From Candidatus Levyibacteriota bacterium (GTDB lineage: Bacteria; Patescibacteria; Microgenomatia; Levybacterales; UBA12049): 64,000 nucleotides of DNA. Shown piece after piece: positions 1 through 7,647 of this stretch. Below the pieces are notes generated by a model. It was given only the letters and a program-made list of their open reading frames with translations, ran no database searches and had not been told where the DNA came from. Each line of letters begins with the position of its first letter. The stretch's first letter is position 1. The translations under genes and the position numbers were made by a program. The stretch is from assembly GCA_016186625.1 (NCBI GenBank), contig JACPLG010000008.1, positions 144,723 through 208,722 on the forward strand, given 5' to 3'.

Positions 1-14
1 ACGTGGCAAGCAAA

Positions 15-296
15 ATGTATACTGTCTATTTGCTTGAAAGCGTTCGAACTGGAAAGTGGTATATTGGATACACGCCAGACGAAGCTTATAACAGGTTACG
101 GAAACATAATCGGAAAGAGGTTGTTTCAACAAAAGCTTTTGCACCTTGGAAATTAATATATTTTGAATGTTATCTTAATCGATCTGATGCGACAGGAAGG
201 GAAAGGTTTCTTAAAAGTGGCGCAGGTCGAAATTTTCTGAGAAAACAGTTAAAATACTATCTTGGTTTATCGCAGAGGGTAGAACCTTCCAAGTGA
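15..296 (+). CDS. GIY-YIG nuclease family protein, small (URI/YhbQ type)
   Basis: The protein is about 93 residues and is one complete GIY-YIG domain. The opening strand MYTVYLLES is followed by KWYIGYT, then a conserved Arg-Leu-x-x-His-Asn segment and an acidic/aromatic core (LIYFECY). Single-domain members like this are seen in many CPR genomes; a DNA nick or structure-specific nuclease role is inferred from the fold only. I chose the ATG at 15 because the second copy at 11670 begins at the same alignment point; an in-frame GTG at 3 would add four residues. The upstream end of the window hides the promoter. The protein shares the KHN-x-x-EVxSTK segment with the 11670 protein, so the two are likely paralogs. 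Confidence 0.85.
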   Translation: MYTVYLLESVRTGKWYIGYTPDEAYNRLRKHNRKEVVSTKAFAPWKLIYFECYLNRSDATGRERFLKSGAGRNFLRKQLKYYLGLSQRVEPSK

Positions 297-336
297 TTTA
301 CCGGCTCGCCGCGTACGAGCGTAGCGAGTTATACTC

Positions 337-409
337 GGGCCGCTAGCTCAACTGGCAGAGCATCTCCCTCTTAAGGAGACGGTTACAGGTTCGATTCCTG
401 TGCGGCTCA
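337..409 (+). tRNA. tRNA-Lys (anticodon CTT)
   Basis: A full cloverleaf can be drawn: acceptor stem GGGCCGC with GCGGCTC (one G-U pair), D stem GCTC/GAGC, anticodon stem TCTCC/GGAGA with loop CTCTTAA, and T stem ACAGG/CCTGT with loop TTCGATT. The anticodon CTT is at 370-372 and reads AAG. CCA is not encoded. The last three bases overlap the stop codon of rnhB on the other strand. Confidence 0.95.
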
Positions 410-1060
410 CAAGTTGCTGAATTTGGAAACGAAAGAGATTCGGTGGAGTTTTGAGATCCCAAACTCCTCAACTGCTTTCCGGTGAAATTTTGTTCCGTAA
501 CCTTTGTTTTGTCCGAAATTATAATCCGGGTAAGCACTCGAAATTTCTCTCATAAGATTGTCGCGGTAAACTTTCGCTATAATTGACGCTGAGGCAATCG
601 ATAAACTTTTCCTATCCCCTTTTATAATTGCTTTTTGTTTCTTAAGTCCGCCGGGAAGATATTTTTTATGAAAGCCGTCGATCAAAACAAAATGATTTAA
701 ATCATTGAACTGAAAAAGGAATTTGTTTAAGATCTTGCGAAAGACTGCTGAATTTGCTTTTCCAATTCCGTGTTTATTAATATATGAAACTCCGACTTTC
801 TCAACGGTCCAGAATAGTGCATTTTCTTTTATAACTTCAGCACATTTTTTGCGAAGGTTTGGCTTGAGAAGTTTGGAATCGTTTATATCACAGAGTTTCT
901 CAGTTCTCGTTTTCGAGTTAAATACAACTCCTGCGGCAACAATAGGACCTGCAAAAGCGCCCCTCCCCACCTCATCAAGGCCAATCACAAATTCAACTCC
1001 ACTGTCCCAAATTTTTTTTTCTTCCTCAAAATTTGGTTTGATTATCTTCTTCATCGCCAC
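407..1060 (-). CDS. rnhB: Ribonuclease HII
   Basis: This enzyme cleaves the RNA strand of RNA-DNA hybrids and nicks at single ribonucleotides misincorporated in DNA. The 217-residue protein carries the type 2 RNase H signature GLDEVGRGAFAGP (Asp29, Glu30), a second acidic site in VLIDG (Asp128) and the conserved SIASASIIAKVYRD block (Asp167). Length is normal for the family. Its start lies 35 bases inside the 3' end of the upstream DUF2130 gene, so the two are probably co-transcribed and coupled. ATG codons at 1060 and 1054 are both possible starts. The stop codon is inside the 3' end of the opposite-strand tRNA-Lys. Confidence 0.95.
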   Translation of the reverse strand: MAMKKIIKPNFEEEKKIWDSGVEFVIGLDEVGRGAFAGPIVAAGVVFNSKTRTEKLCDINDSKLLKPNLRKKCAEVIKENALFWTVEKVGVSYINKHGIGKANSAVFRKILNKFLFQFNDLNHFVLIDGFHKKYLPGGLKKQKAIIKGDRKSLSIASASIIAKVYRDNLMREISSAYPDYNFGQNKGYGTKFHRKAVEEFGISKLHRISFVSKFSNL

Positions 1061-2132
1061 TTTGAAGCTCTAGTATTTCACCATTGCCTAAAGGTTTTAG
1101 AGAGGGTATGTGTGCTTCGAGTTCTCCATAAATTTCCCGATTATTTTTTGAAAGAGCATCAATTGTGGCCGCTTGTCTCTTCCATCTTCTTTCAGTGCTT
1201 GCTTGTTCTGACTCAAGTTCTTGTCTCATTCTTTGTATGATTTCTCTTCTCGCTTCGAATTTATTCCTAAACGAGTCACTTGTTATTATTCTGTAGAGAT
1301 CCTTTAGTTGTTCATCCGTATGGGAAGCAGAGGATTTTGCAATAGCTACGTTCAAAAGTCCAAGCCGAAGAACAGAAACTAATTTAATCGCGTATTCGTA
1401 TGATGTAACCCAAACATTATCAATCCTGTCATACACTCGAATATTTGTTGGAAGTATATCGGTTACCAATATGCAATCGCTCGCGTCGATTTTTCGCATA
1501 TCGTCTTTTAATTTAGTAAGCCACGCTTTATTCCACGCTTTTTGTCTTTTGGCCTCCCAAAGGATTTTTCCGGCGATGTTTCCATGCTTATTTCTTATTT
1601 CGTGAATGATATCTCCTCCTCGTATACCTGTTGGAACAGGTTTAAACTCATCATAAGGAAAAGCATCTCTTAGTCGTTCTTCTAAATCTAGTTCCAAAAC
1701 GTCTCCTTGAAGTTGCTGAGATCCTTGTTTTCCTTTTCTTTGAAGCTCATCAACCGTTTTCTGCATGGATATTTTTTGTTTTTCCCACTCTAGTTTTTCG
1801 AGTCTGTGTTTTTCGTCTGCGTCTTTACGTGCATCTTCTTTAATCCTGGTCTTCTCTTTATCTTTTTCTTCAAGTTGCCTTGCAAACTTTTTTTCAAGCT
1901 CCAATTTTTCTTGCTTTTCCTTTTGGAGCTCTTTATCCTTCTGTTTATTTTCTGCTTCAATATCTTCTCTTACCTTTTTTTCTCTCGCAGCAATTTCTTT
2001 TGCTTTTTCTTCTTGAAACTGGGCTTTTAATGTTTTTCTTTCTTCTTCACGAACTTGTTCGGAAAGTTCGTGGACGATAGCTTCAGAGAGCTCAACCTCT
2101 CTCCCACAATGCGGACATTTAATCTTATCCAT
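1026..2132 (-). CDS. DUF2130 domain-containing protein (PD-(D/E)XK nuclease-like)
   Basis: The 368-residue protein has three parts. Residues 1-20 hold a short CPHC zinc-ribbon half. Residues 25-140 are almost only Glu, Lys, Arg, Gln and Ala and should form a long coiled coil. Residues 143-330 match the DUF2130 family. The core shows a restriction-nuclease-like pattern: Glu147/Glu151, then RGGD (Asp174), then WEAK (Glu193, Lys195). The fold is known to occur in DUF2130; the cellular role is not established. A TATAGT box lies 7 bases upstream of the ATG, so the mRNA is probably leaderless. It heads an operon with rnhB. Confidence 0.85.
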   Translation of the reverse strand: MDKIKCPHCGREVELSEAIVHELSEQVREEERKTLKAQFQEEKAKEIAAREKKVREDIEAENKQKDKELQKEKQEKLELEKKFARQLEEKDKEKTRIKEDARKDADEKHRLEKLEWEKQKISMQKTVDELQRKGKQGSQQLQGDVLELDLEERLRDAFPYDEFKPVPTGIRGGDIIHEIRNKHGNIAGKILWEAKRQKAWNKAWLTKLKDDMRKIDASDCILVTDILPTNIRVYDRIDNVWVTSYEYAIKLVSVLRLGLLNVAIAKSSASHTDEQLKDLYRIITSDSFRNKFEARREIIQRMRQELESEQASTERRWKRQAATIDALSKNNREIYGELEAHIPSLKPLGNGEILELQSGDEEDNQTKF

Positions 2133-2139
2133 AAGTTTT

Positions 2140-2145
2140 ACTATA
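2140..2145 (-). promoter_or_regulatory. -10 box of DUF2130-rnhB operon
   Basis: TATAGT on the minus strand, 7 bases before the ATG at 2132. The spacing puts the transcription start at or next to the start codon. No clear -35 hexamer was found. Confidence 0.5.
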
Positions 2146-2277
2146 ATACGCTTTTCGTACGTATTATTTCAAGTAAAGATTGTTAGATAAAAAGTTCAAT
2201 ACTTGGTAGTATTATACTTTTTTGCAAAGAAAGCAGAGCGATTGACAGAAGAGATTCTACTTTGATACGCTTTTTTT

Positions 2278-2682
2278 ATGAAGTCGTTACTTCGCCATAC
2301 TGTTTTTAACTCGGTCTCGCTTTTTGTTCTTACCCAGGCTGTGTCTGGAGTAAAAATATCTGGAGGCTGGGAAAACCTTATGATTTCAGGATTTTTACTG
2401 TCAGTTCTTAACAAAGTACTTAGGCCAGTTCTAAATTTATTTTCACTTCCCCTAAATGCAGTAACTCTTGGACTTTTTTCTTTTATTGCAAATGCGATTA
2501 TTCTCTATATCCTAACAGTTTTAGTCCCCGACATTTCTGTCTCAGAGTTTACTTTCAACGGCTTCTCTTTTGCCGGTTTTGTTGTTCCGGTAATTCACTT
2601 TAGCACTCTTTATGCCTTTATAGTCTCGGCCGCAGTCCTTTCACTCATAATCAACTTCTTCGACTGGTTGATTAAAAAATAA
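2278..2682 (+). CDS. Phage holin family 4 / YvlD-like membrane protein
   Basis: A 134-residue polytopic membrane protein with about four hydrophobic helices, matching the mycobacterial 4-TM superfamily (Pfam Phage_holin_4_2) that includes Bacillus YvlD. The segment LNKVLRPVLNLFSLPLNAVTLGLFS is the family hallmark: a Pro-rich turn after the second helix. Despite the name, chromosomal members are not linked to phage lysis; some respond to envelope stress. No phage gene is adjacent. The gene stands alone on the plus strand and is followed by two intergenic hairpins. Confidence 0.8.
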   Translation: MKSLLRHTVFNSVSLFVLTQAVSGVKISGGWENLMISGFLLSVLNKVLRPVLNLFSLPLNAVTLGLFSFIANAIILYILTVLVPDISVSEFTFNGFSFAGFVVPVIHFSTLYAFIVSAAVLSLIINFFDWLIKK

Positions 2683-2687
2683 TTAGC

Positions 2688-2708
2688 TTCCCACTTGACA
2701 TGTGGGAA
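2688..2708 (+). repeat. Dispersed 21-base hairpin, copy 1
   Basis: Inverted repeat TTCCCAC...GTGGGAA with a 7-base centre. Close copies lie at 10565-10585, 29202-29222 and 58695-58715; the last is its exact reverse complement. All four are intergenic and close to gene ends. Confidence 0.7.
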
Positions 2709-2758
2709 CGTAGACTTCCGAAAAAGAAAAATAAAATAATAAACATCCCGACGTGCAA

Positions 2759-2787
2759 AGCTATTCCACATCGGAAGTGGAACAGCT
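2759..2787 (+). repeat. Intergenic hairpin upstream of secG
   Basis: The sequence AGCTaTTCCAC, a 7-base loop, then GTGGAAcAGCT gives ten pairs with one mismatch. It lies between the holin-like gene and the secG promoter. It has no T-run, so it is not a classic terminator. Confidence 0.5.
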
Positions 2788-2850
2788 CTACACCTAAGAA
2801 TTGAAGCCCTGAACTTGCAAAAAAAACCCATTTGGTAGATAATAAACCTC

Positions 2851-3060
2851 GTGATTTTGATTATCCTTGAATCTTTTGTTGCGGTTGCTCTTATTGTGGT
2901 AATTCTCCTTCAAGCTCAGGGTTCAGGACTCTCTGCAAGCTTTGGCGGAACAGGCGAATCGTTCAGAAGCAGACGAAGCGTTGAGAAATTACTGGTTGCG
3001 GCAACTATTATTTTGGCAATTGTTTTTGCGTTTTTATCAATATTACTTCTGATCCCCTAA
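2851..3060 (+). CDS. secG: Preprotein translocase subunit SecG
   Basis: SecG is the small accessory subunit of the SecYEG channel in the cytoplasmic membrane. The 69-residue protein has two membrane helices (residues 2-21 and 47-68) joined by a loop with the family signature LLQxQGSGLSASFGGTG followed by SRRSVEK. The start is GTG; a GATAAT box sits 7 bases before it, which suggests a leaderless message. The solute-binding protein gene begins 12 bases downstream and is probably in the same transcript. Confidence 0.93.
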   Translation: MILIILESFVAVALIVVILLQAQGSGLSASFGGTGESFRSRRSVEKLLVAATIILAIVFAFLSILLLIP

Positions 3061-3072
3061 AGCTTAGGACTT

Positions 3073-4443
3073 ATGATTTTTTTAAAGAGAAAAAGACTCA
3101 TTTTTTGGCTCCTCAGAGCGTATTTAAAAAAATGGGGAAAGACAATTGGGGCTTTTTTTATTTTTGGATTTTCCATAATTTTTTTACTTTTTTTTAATAG
3201 AAATCTTTTGTTTTCAAAAATACCTGTTGTGAATAGTCAAAGAGTAGGGGTGGCTGGAATCTATTCTTCACGGGACGTCCCGAGTAATTTACCGGAGATT
3301 ATACTATCCAAATCATCAAGGGGTCTAACAAAAATTTCGGAAAAAGGAGAGGTCACGGCTGATATTGCAAAATCATGGGAAATAAAAGACGACGGGAAAA
3401 CTTTTGTTTTTTATTTAAAAGAAGGAATACGTTTTTCCGACGGGGAGGAACTGGACTCATCCGCCATCAACTATAATTTTGAGGACGCTACAATAGAGCG
3501 GCCTGCCAAGCAAGTTATAATCTTTAAACTGAGGCATAAATATTCCCCGTTTTTAGTAACCCTTGCAAACCATAGAATATTCAAAGAAAATTACGTTGGA
3601 ATTTCCGACTATAAAATTAAAAAAATTAAAAAAAACGACGAATTTATCAGAAGCATTGAGCTTGTTAATGCTTTGGACAAACAAAAAATAGAATATATTT
3701 TTTACGATACTCAGGAAGCGCTCAAGCATGCATATGTTTTGGGTGAAATCACTTCAATTATTGATATTAATGATTTGAATTATAAAAACAAAATAAGCTT
3801 TGAGAATTTTAACAATACAACTACATCAAAAAATATAAATTACAATAAAATTGTTACGATTTTTTTCAATAATTCCGATCCGGTGCTTTCAGATAAAAAG
3901 ATAAGAAAAGCTCTTGCATACTCTCTTCCCGACACATTTCCTGACGGCCAAAGAACCCGCACCCCTTATGTAAATGAATATTGGTTTAGCGATAAATCGC
4001 AAGACTATGAAAGAGATATTGAATACGCAAGGCTGCTACTTGAGCAAACAGAGGCCTCAAAAAGCGCCACTATTAAAATTGAAGTCAAAGCTCTTCCCCA
4101 ATACAAAACTTTAGCCGAGTCAGTTTCCAAAGAATGGGAAAAAATAGGAATAAAAACTAAAATAGAGGTAGTATATGGCGTTCCTTCCTCCTACCAGGTA
4201 TTTTTGGGAGAACTGCCGGTTCTTAGGGACCCGGACCAGTACACGCTGTGGCATACCGGACAAGACAGTAATATCACAAATTATAGAAATCTTAGAATAG
4301 ATAAGCTTCTTGAAGACGGTAGAAGAACTTATAATACTTCGGAGCGAAGAAAAATATATTCTGATTTCCAGAAATATCTTCTTGATGACATGCCTGCGGC
4401 ATTTCTATTTTTTCCATATACTTACACAATAAGCCGAAAGTAA
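3073..4443 (+). CDS. ABC transporter substrate-binding protein, family 5
   Basis: A 456-residue membrane-tethered extracellular protein of the SBP_bac_5 family (oligopeptide, dipeptide or nickel binding). An N-terminal basic segment is followed by a hydrophobic anchor at about residues 22-48. Family features include ITADIAKSWEI-like residues (here EVTADIAKSWEIKDDGKTF), YLKEGIRFSDGEELDSSAINY, and later KIRKALAYSLPD. No ABC permease or ATPase is next to it, so the partner is elsewhere or the protein acts alone. Members of this family are usually longer (500-600 residues), so the C-terminal lobe may be reduced. It ends at the repeat that also ends uvrC. Confidence 0.85.
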   Translation: MIFLKRKRLIFWLLRAYLKKWGKTIGAFFIFGFSIIFLLFFNRNLLFSKIPVVNSQRVGVAGIYSSRDVPSNLPEIILSKSSRGLTKISEKGEVTADIAKSWEIKDDGKTFVFYLKEGIRFSDGEELDSSAINYNFEDATIERPAKQVIIFKLRHKYSPFLVTLANHRIFKENYVGISDYKIKKIKKNDEFIRSIELVNALDKQKIEYIFYDTQEALKHAYVLGEITSIIDINDLNYKNKISFENFNNTTTSKNINYNKIVTIFFNNSDPVLSDKKIRKALAYSLPDTFPDGQRTRTPYVNEYWFSDKSQDYERDIEYARLLLEQTEASKSATIKIEVKALPQYKTLAESVSKEWEKIGIKTKIEVVYGVPSSYQVFLGELPVLRDPDQYTLWHTGQDSNITNYRNLRIDKLLEDGRRTYNTSERRKIYSDFQKYLLDDMPAAFLFFPYTYTISRK

Positions 4444-4470
4444 ATGGGACAAACCTCTCAAGTTTCGCAA

Positions 4471-4528
4471 TATTCTGAGGTGTAAACTTAATTTCACCCC
4501 GGGTGTGAATTTCTCTTTACACGCCAGG
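4471..4528 (+). repeat. Dispersed CCCGGG palindromic repeat, copy A
   Basis: Contains an outer stem GTGTAAA/TTTACAC and an inner palindrome CACCCcGGGTG followed by TGAATTT. Related copies are at 29241-29310 and 57424-57465. It lies between convergent genes and runs into the last codons of uvrC, supplying that gene's LTPGV end and stop codon. Confidence 0.65.
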
Positions 4529-5809
4529 AGTGAGGATAAATTTACTTCTTAGTTTTCGATGGTATACTAGTGCAAACCTATGTGCCTCATCACGAATTCT
4601 TCTAACGAGTATTAGCGCCGGTGAACTGTGAGAAAACCGAATTATTTTAAAATCAGATGTGATTAATAATTCTTCTCTTTTGGCAATTCCTATAACAGGA
4701 ATAGATACGTTTTCCTCAAATAAAGCTTTATTTACTACCGATACTTGTCCCTTTCCTCCATCAACAATAATCAAATTTGGAAACTCCCAATCTTTATGGT
4801 TAAGCCGTCTTTTAATAACTTCCCTGATCATGGCAAAATCATTTGGGATTACCCTTGGCGGTCTTTTAATTTGAAATCTTCTGTATTCTTGGACATCTTT
4901 CTCCCCGTTTATAAAAACCACCATAGAACCCGTAGCATGGATTCCTCCAATATTTGAGATATCATAACACTCGATTCGAAATAAACTTTTAACACCAACT
5001 CCGTTTAACTGAAGCGTTTTTTGAAGCTCGCTGAGTTCTTTGGTTCTTAAATCAGACCTTAGATTAGGATTTTGTTCATATTCAAAAGGACTTCTTCTTG
5101 GAGACGTGATTAACAATATTGCATCAATTTTTTGCTGAATCTGCGCTGCCTTTTCAAAGTTTTCAGACCTACTTTGCTTATCTCGATCTTTTTCAAGGTC
5201 TTTTATTATTTTTTTTGCTTTACCTTCAAAAAAGTGGATGATATGCTTGATATTTTTGCGGTATTCTCTTAACTCTTGTTTATTTTTAAACATGGGAGGG
5301 CATGGACAAAGATCTAAGTGGTGGTAAAGACAGTATCTCTTAGGATGATTTACAACTGACTGGTACGGGAAAATTTTTCTGATCAGTTTCATGACTACTT
5401 TTAGATCATTTGAGCTAGGATATGGTCCAAAATATATTGACTTCCCGTCTTCTTCTCTTCTTGCCAGTAAAACTTTTGGAATCTTCTCTCCATTTGTAAT
5501 TTTTGCGCGAATATAACTCTTTCCGTCCGTTAGTCTTGCGTTATATTTTGGATTATATTTTTTAATAAGGTTTGCTTCCAGAAGAAGTGCCTCAATCTCG
5601 GAATCAACGGGAACTGTTTTTACCTTTTTTATTTTGCCGACTAAAGCCTGAGTTTTTGGTCCGAGATCCTTATTGAGAAAGTAAGACGAAACACGTTTTT
5701 TTAAATTCTTAGCTTTACCAACATAAAGAACTTCCCTATTTTCATCGATGAATAGATAAACCCCTTCTTTTGAAGACAATGATTGATATAGCTGCTGTTG
5801 TTGTAACAA
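4517..5809 (-). CDS. uvrC: Excinuclease ABC subunit C, short form
   Basis: UvrC makes both incisions in nucleotide excision repair. The 430-residue protein has an N-terminal GIY-YIG nuclease (EGVYLF, VLYVGKAKNLKKRV, residues 15-40), a Cys-rich linker (Cys160, Cys168, Cys170; likely the FeS segment), a UVR motif (about 205-232) and the RNase H-like second nuclease with Asp283, Asp350 and His410. Both nuclease centres are intact. The usual C-terminal double helix-hairpin-helix domain (about 150 residues in E. coli) is missing: the chain stops right after HRKLRSKF, with LTPGV encoded by a dispersed repeat. The start overlaps the upstream transglutaminase gene by 68 bases. Confidence 0.93.
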   Translation of the reverse strand: MLQQQQLYQSLSSKEGVYLFIDENREVLYVGKAKNLKKRVSSYFLNKDLGPKTQALVGKIKKVKTVPVDSEIEALLLEANLIKKYNPKYNARLTDGKSYIRAKITNGEKIPKVLLARREEDGKSIYFGPYPSSNDLKVVMKLIRKIFPYQSVVNHPKRYCLYHHLDLCPCPPMFKNKQELREYRKNIKHIIHFFEGKAKKIIKDLEKDRDKQSRSENFEKAAQIQQKIDAILLITSPRRSPFEYEQNPNLRSDLRTKELSELQKTLQLNGVGVKSLFRIECYDISNIGGIHATGSMVVFINGEKDVQEYRRFQIKRPPRVIPNDFAMIREVIKRRLNHKDWEFPNLIIVDGGKGQVSVVNKALFEENVSIPVIGIAKREELLITSDFKIIRFSHSSPALILVRRIRDEAHRFALVYHRKLRSKFILTPGV

Positions 5810-7613
5810 TTATGAGCCCTCCAACTAATGCGGCAATAAAATATATATGTTTGTAAAAAGGAAGAATAACTACCCCTTTTTCCAAAATATCTTTGCCGAT
5901 TGCAATTCTAATTGTATCGGTTTCGTTTGTCAAAAAAGGTCTCGGATTAAATTTTACTGGAATAACTTTCCTGCCATATGGAGGAATTTTCTCAAAATAT
6001 AAATTTTGAGAAAAGGGGTTAAGCTTTTCAGATGTCACCTTAACGTTTTGATCAGGAGCAAGAACCCCGGAATTATTAGTAAGGATAATTTCTCCGTTAA
6101 TGGATAGTCCTCCAAAATAGGTTTTAGAAAAATTTGTTGAAGCGCTAAGAACTGGCATTTTCTTAACAAAAACTTTTGACACACTTACTTTGACGTCTTG
6201 AGCGCTTTTTTTACCTGGAATTTTATAACCTCCAGCTGGGATAGGGTACTGACTGTCAACGCCCTTTACTACAAAAGCGAAATGGTCAAAATCAAAGACA
6301 TTAAAGTAGTCAATTCCTCCTGTGGTGTTTTGCCAGGTTGGGTCAACCATAATCCATGCCTCCTTTTCAAAATCGTAATACTGCGGCCAACTATGCAAAA
6401 CGTCTTTATATAAGGACAGAGGGCGCTTTGCGGAATTAGTTGTGTTTGCATATCCCTCAACGGAGCGTGCAGGAATTCCGGCAGCGCGCACAAGAGCTAT
6501 GAAAAGATCTGTAAACTCAAGACACACCGCTGAATTTTTATTTTTTAAAACTCCTGCAGCTCCTGCCCTTACCTGGACATCCTTTACTCTTCCTTCATCA
6601 TATTTCAGATTCTCAACAACCCAGTTGTAGATTTTTTCAGGAGTTTTGAGCTCCGAAGCGAGCTTTTTTATTTCCGCGTCATTTGTATTCCAATACTCTT
6701 GAGATTTTAGAAAAGTTTGTTTTTGAACCTGGGTTAAAGGTTCTTTTCTGGGTTTATAAGAAACCCTAGCTACACCTTTTACCAAAACGTCCAAATCTTT
6801 TGATGGAAGGAGTCTATATTTTGCAAGCCAGTTGCCATCCCCATCAACATAGACATCAATTGGCCTTGGGTTAATATCATCAATAAAAACGGTTTGATAA
6901 TTATTATCAGACGGTATTGCAATCTCTGTTACTATTGGATACAAATTTTTATTCTGGAGATGATAGGTAAGTTCAAAGGAATAATTCTGGGTCTGCCCAT
7001 ATGCGATTGATATTCCACCACTTCCCAAGTCATTTTTTGAAAAAGATAGGGAATTTGCGGAGGTTTTTACGTTTTTTACAAGAGGCTTTATGATGCTAGG
7101 ACTACCAAAAGTTTGCGGAACGGCTACAGTTGAGCTAAAGGTTTCATAATCTTGCTGATCCGAAATTCCGGGAATATTTATTTCCCAAATATCGCCGAAA
7201 TTTTTTGCAATTTCGGAGGTTTCAAAATTTATTTTAAACTTTTGGGAATTGTTAATTCCTACAACTTTCTGATTAAAACTAAATGATAAAAGTGTCCCTT
7301 TGTTGTTTTTGCTAAGTTTGGGTTTCAACTCTCCTATTAAATCCGACCCTTTTATATTTTTGATTTCTTCAAAACCTGTCTGGATACTATATGAGTTTGC
7401 ATAGAATTCCGATGTTTTATTTTTTAGCTCAACATCAATTCCTACATTCGTAGTCCCATTTTCCGACACTTGGTAGGTAATGTTATAAAAGGTGGAAAAA
7501 TTATTAGAGGCTAGAGCACTCTTAGCAAATATAAGAGAAAGGATGAATATCGTAAATACCAGAGTAAACAGTCTCGCGAAGCGAGATCTGGCTTCGCCAG
7601 AATTTTTTTTCAT
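5742..7613 (-). CDS. Membrane-anchored transglutaminase-like protein
   Basis: A 623-residue secreted protein with a signal peptide (about residues 12-36, cleavage near SALAS), a long beta-rich extracellular region, a transglutaminase core (about 320-430) with Cys364 (NSAVCLEF), His407 (VLHSWPQYYD) and Asp424 (MVDPTW), a further Ig-like region, and a C-terminal membrane helix (about 590-615) ending in basic residues. The papain-like triad is complete. Bacterial members act as proteases or cross-linkers; which applies is unknown. Codons 5-15, just before the hydrophobic core of the signal peptide, are made of two GC-rich palindromes (7572-7586, 7588-7600) that look inserted in frame. It is upstream of, and overlaps, uvrC. 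Confidence 0.88.
   Translation of the reverse strand: MKKNSGEARSRFARLFTLVFTIFILSLIFAKSALASNNFSTFYNITYQVSENGTTNVGIDVELKNKTSEFYANSYSIQTGFEEIKNIKGSDLIGELKPKLSKNNKGTLLSFSFNQKVVGINNSQKFKINFETSEIAKNFGDIWEINIPGISDQQDYETFSSTVAVPQTFGSPSIIKPLVKNVKTSANSLSFSKNDLGSGGISIAYGQTQNYSFELTYHLQNKNLYPIVTEIAIPSDNNYQTVFIDDINPRPIDVYVDGDGNWLAKYRLLPSKDLDVLVKGVARVSYKPRKEPLTQVQKQTFLKSQEYWNTNDAEIKKLASELKTPEKIYNWVVENLKYDEGRVKDVQVRAGAAGVLKNKNSAVCLEFTDLFIALVRAAGIPARSVEGYANTTNSAKRPLSLYKDVLHSWPQYYDFEKEAWIMVDPTWQNTTGGIDYFNVFDFDHFAFVVKGVDSQYPIPAGGYKIPGKKSAQDVKVSVSKVFVKKMPVLSASTNFSKTYFGGLSINGEIILTNNSGVLAPDQNVKVTSEKLNPFSQNLYFEKIPPYGRKVIPVKFNPRPFLTNETDTIRIAIGKDILEKGVVILPFYKHIYFIAALVGGLIIVTTTAAISIIVFKRRGLSIHR
7572..7600 (+). repeat. 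Twin GC-rich palindromes inside transglutaminase codons 5-15
   Basis: TCTCGCgaaGCGAGA (7572-7586) and CTGGCttcGCCAG (7588-7600) are perfect small hairpins in an otherwise AT-rich gene start. They encode SGEARSRFARL. Confidence 0.7.
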
Positions 7614-7647
7614 TTAATATATTGTTTATCCCACCTAGATTATATAT

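Noticed and set aside
324..337. TATACT just before tRNA-Lys as its promoter
   Set aside because: It lies 1 base before the mature 5' end, so transcription would start inside the tRNA.
1765..2080. Plus-strand Phe/Ser-rich frames over the DUF2130 gene
   Set aside because: They mirror the Lys/Glu codons of the coiled coil on the minus strand and have no promoter or family match.
2278..2682. Prophage signal from the holin-like gene
   Set aside because: The family is mostly chromosomal, and no capsid, tail, terminase or integrase gene is nearby.
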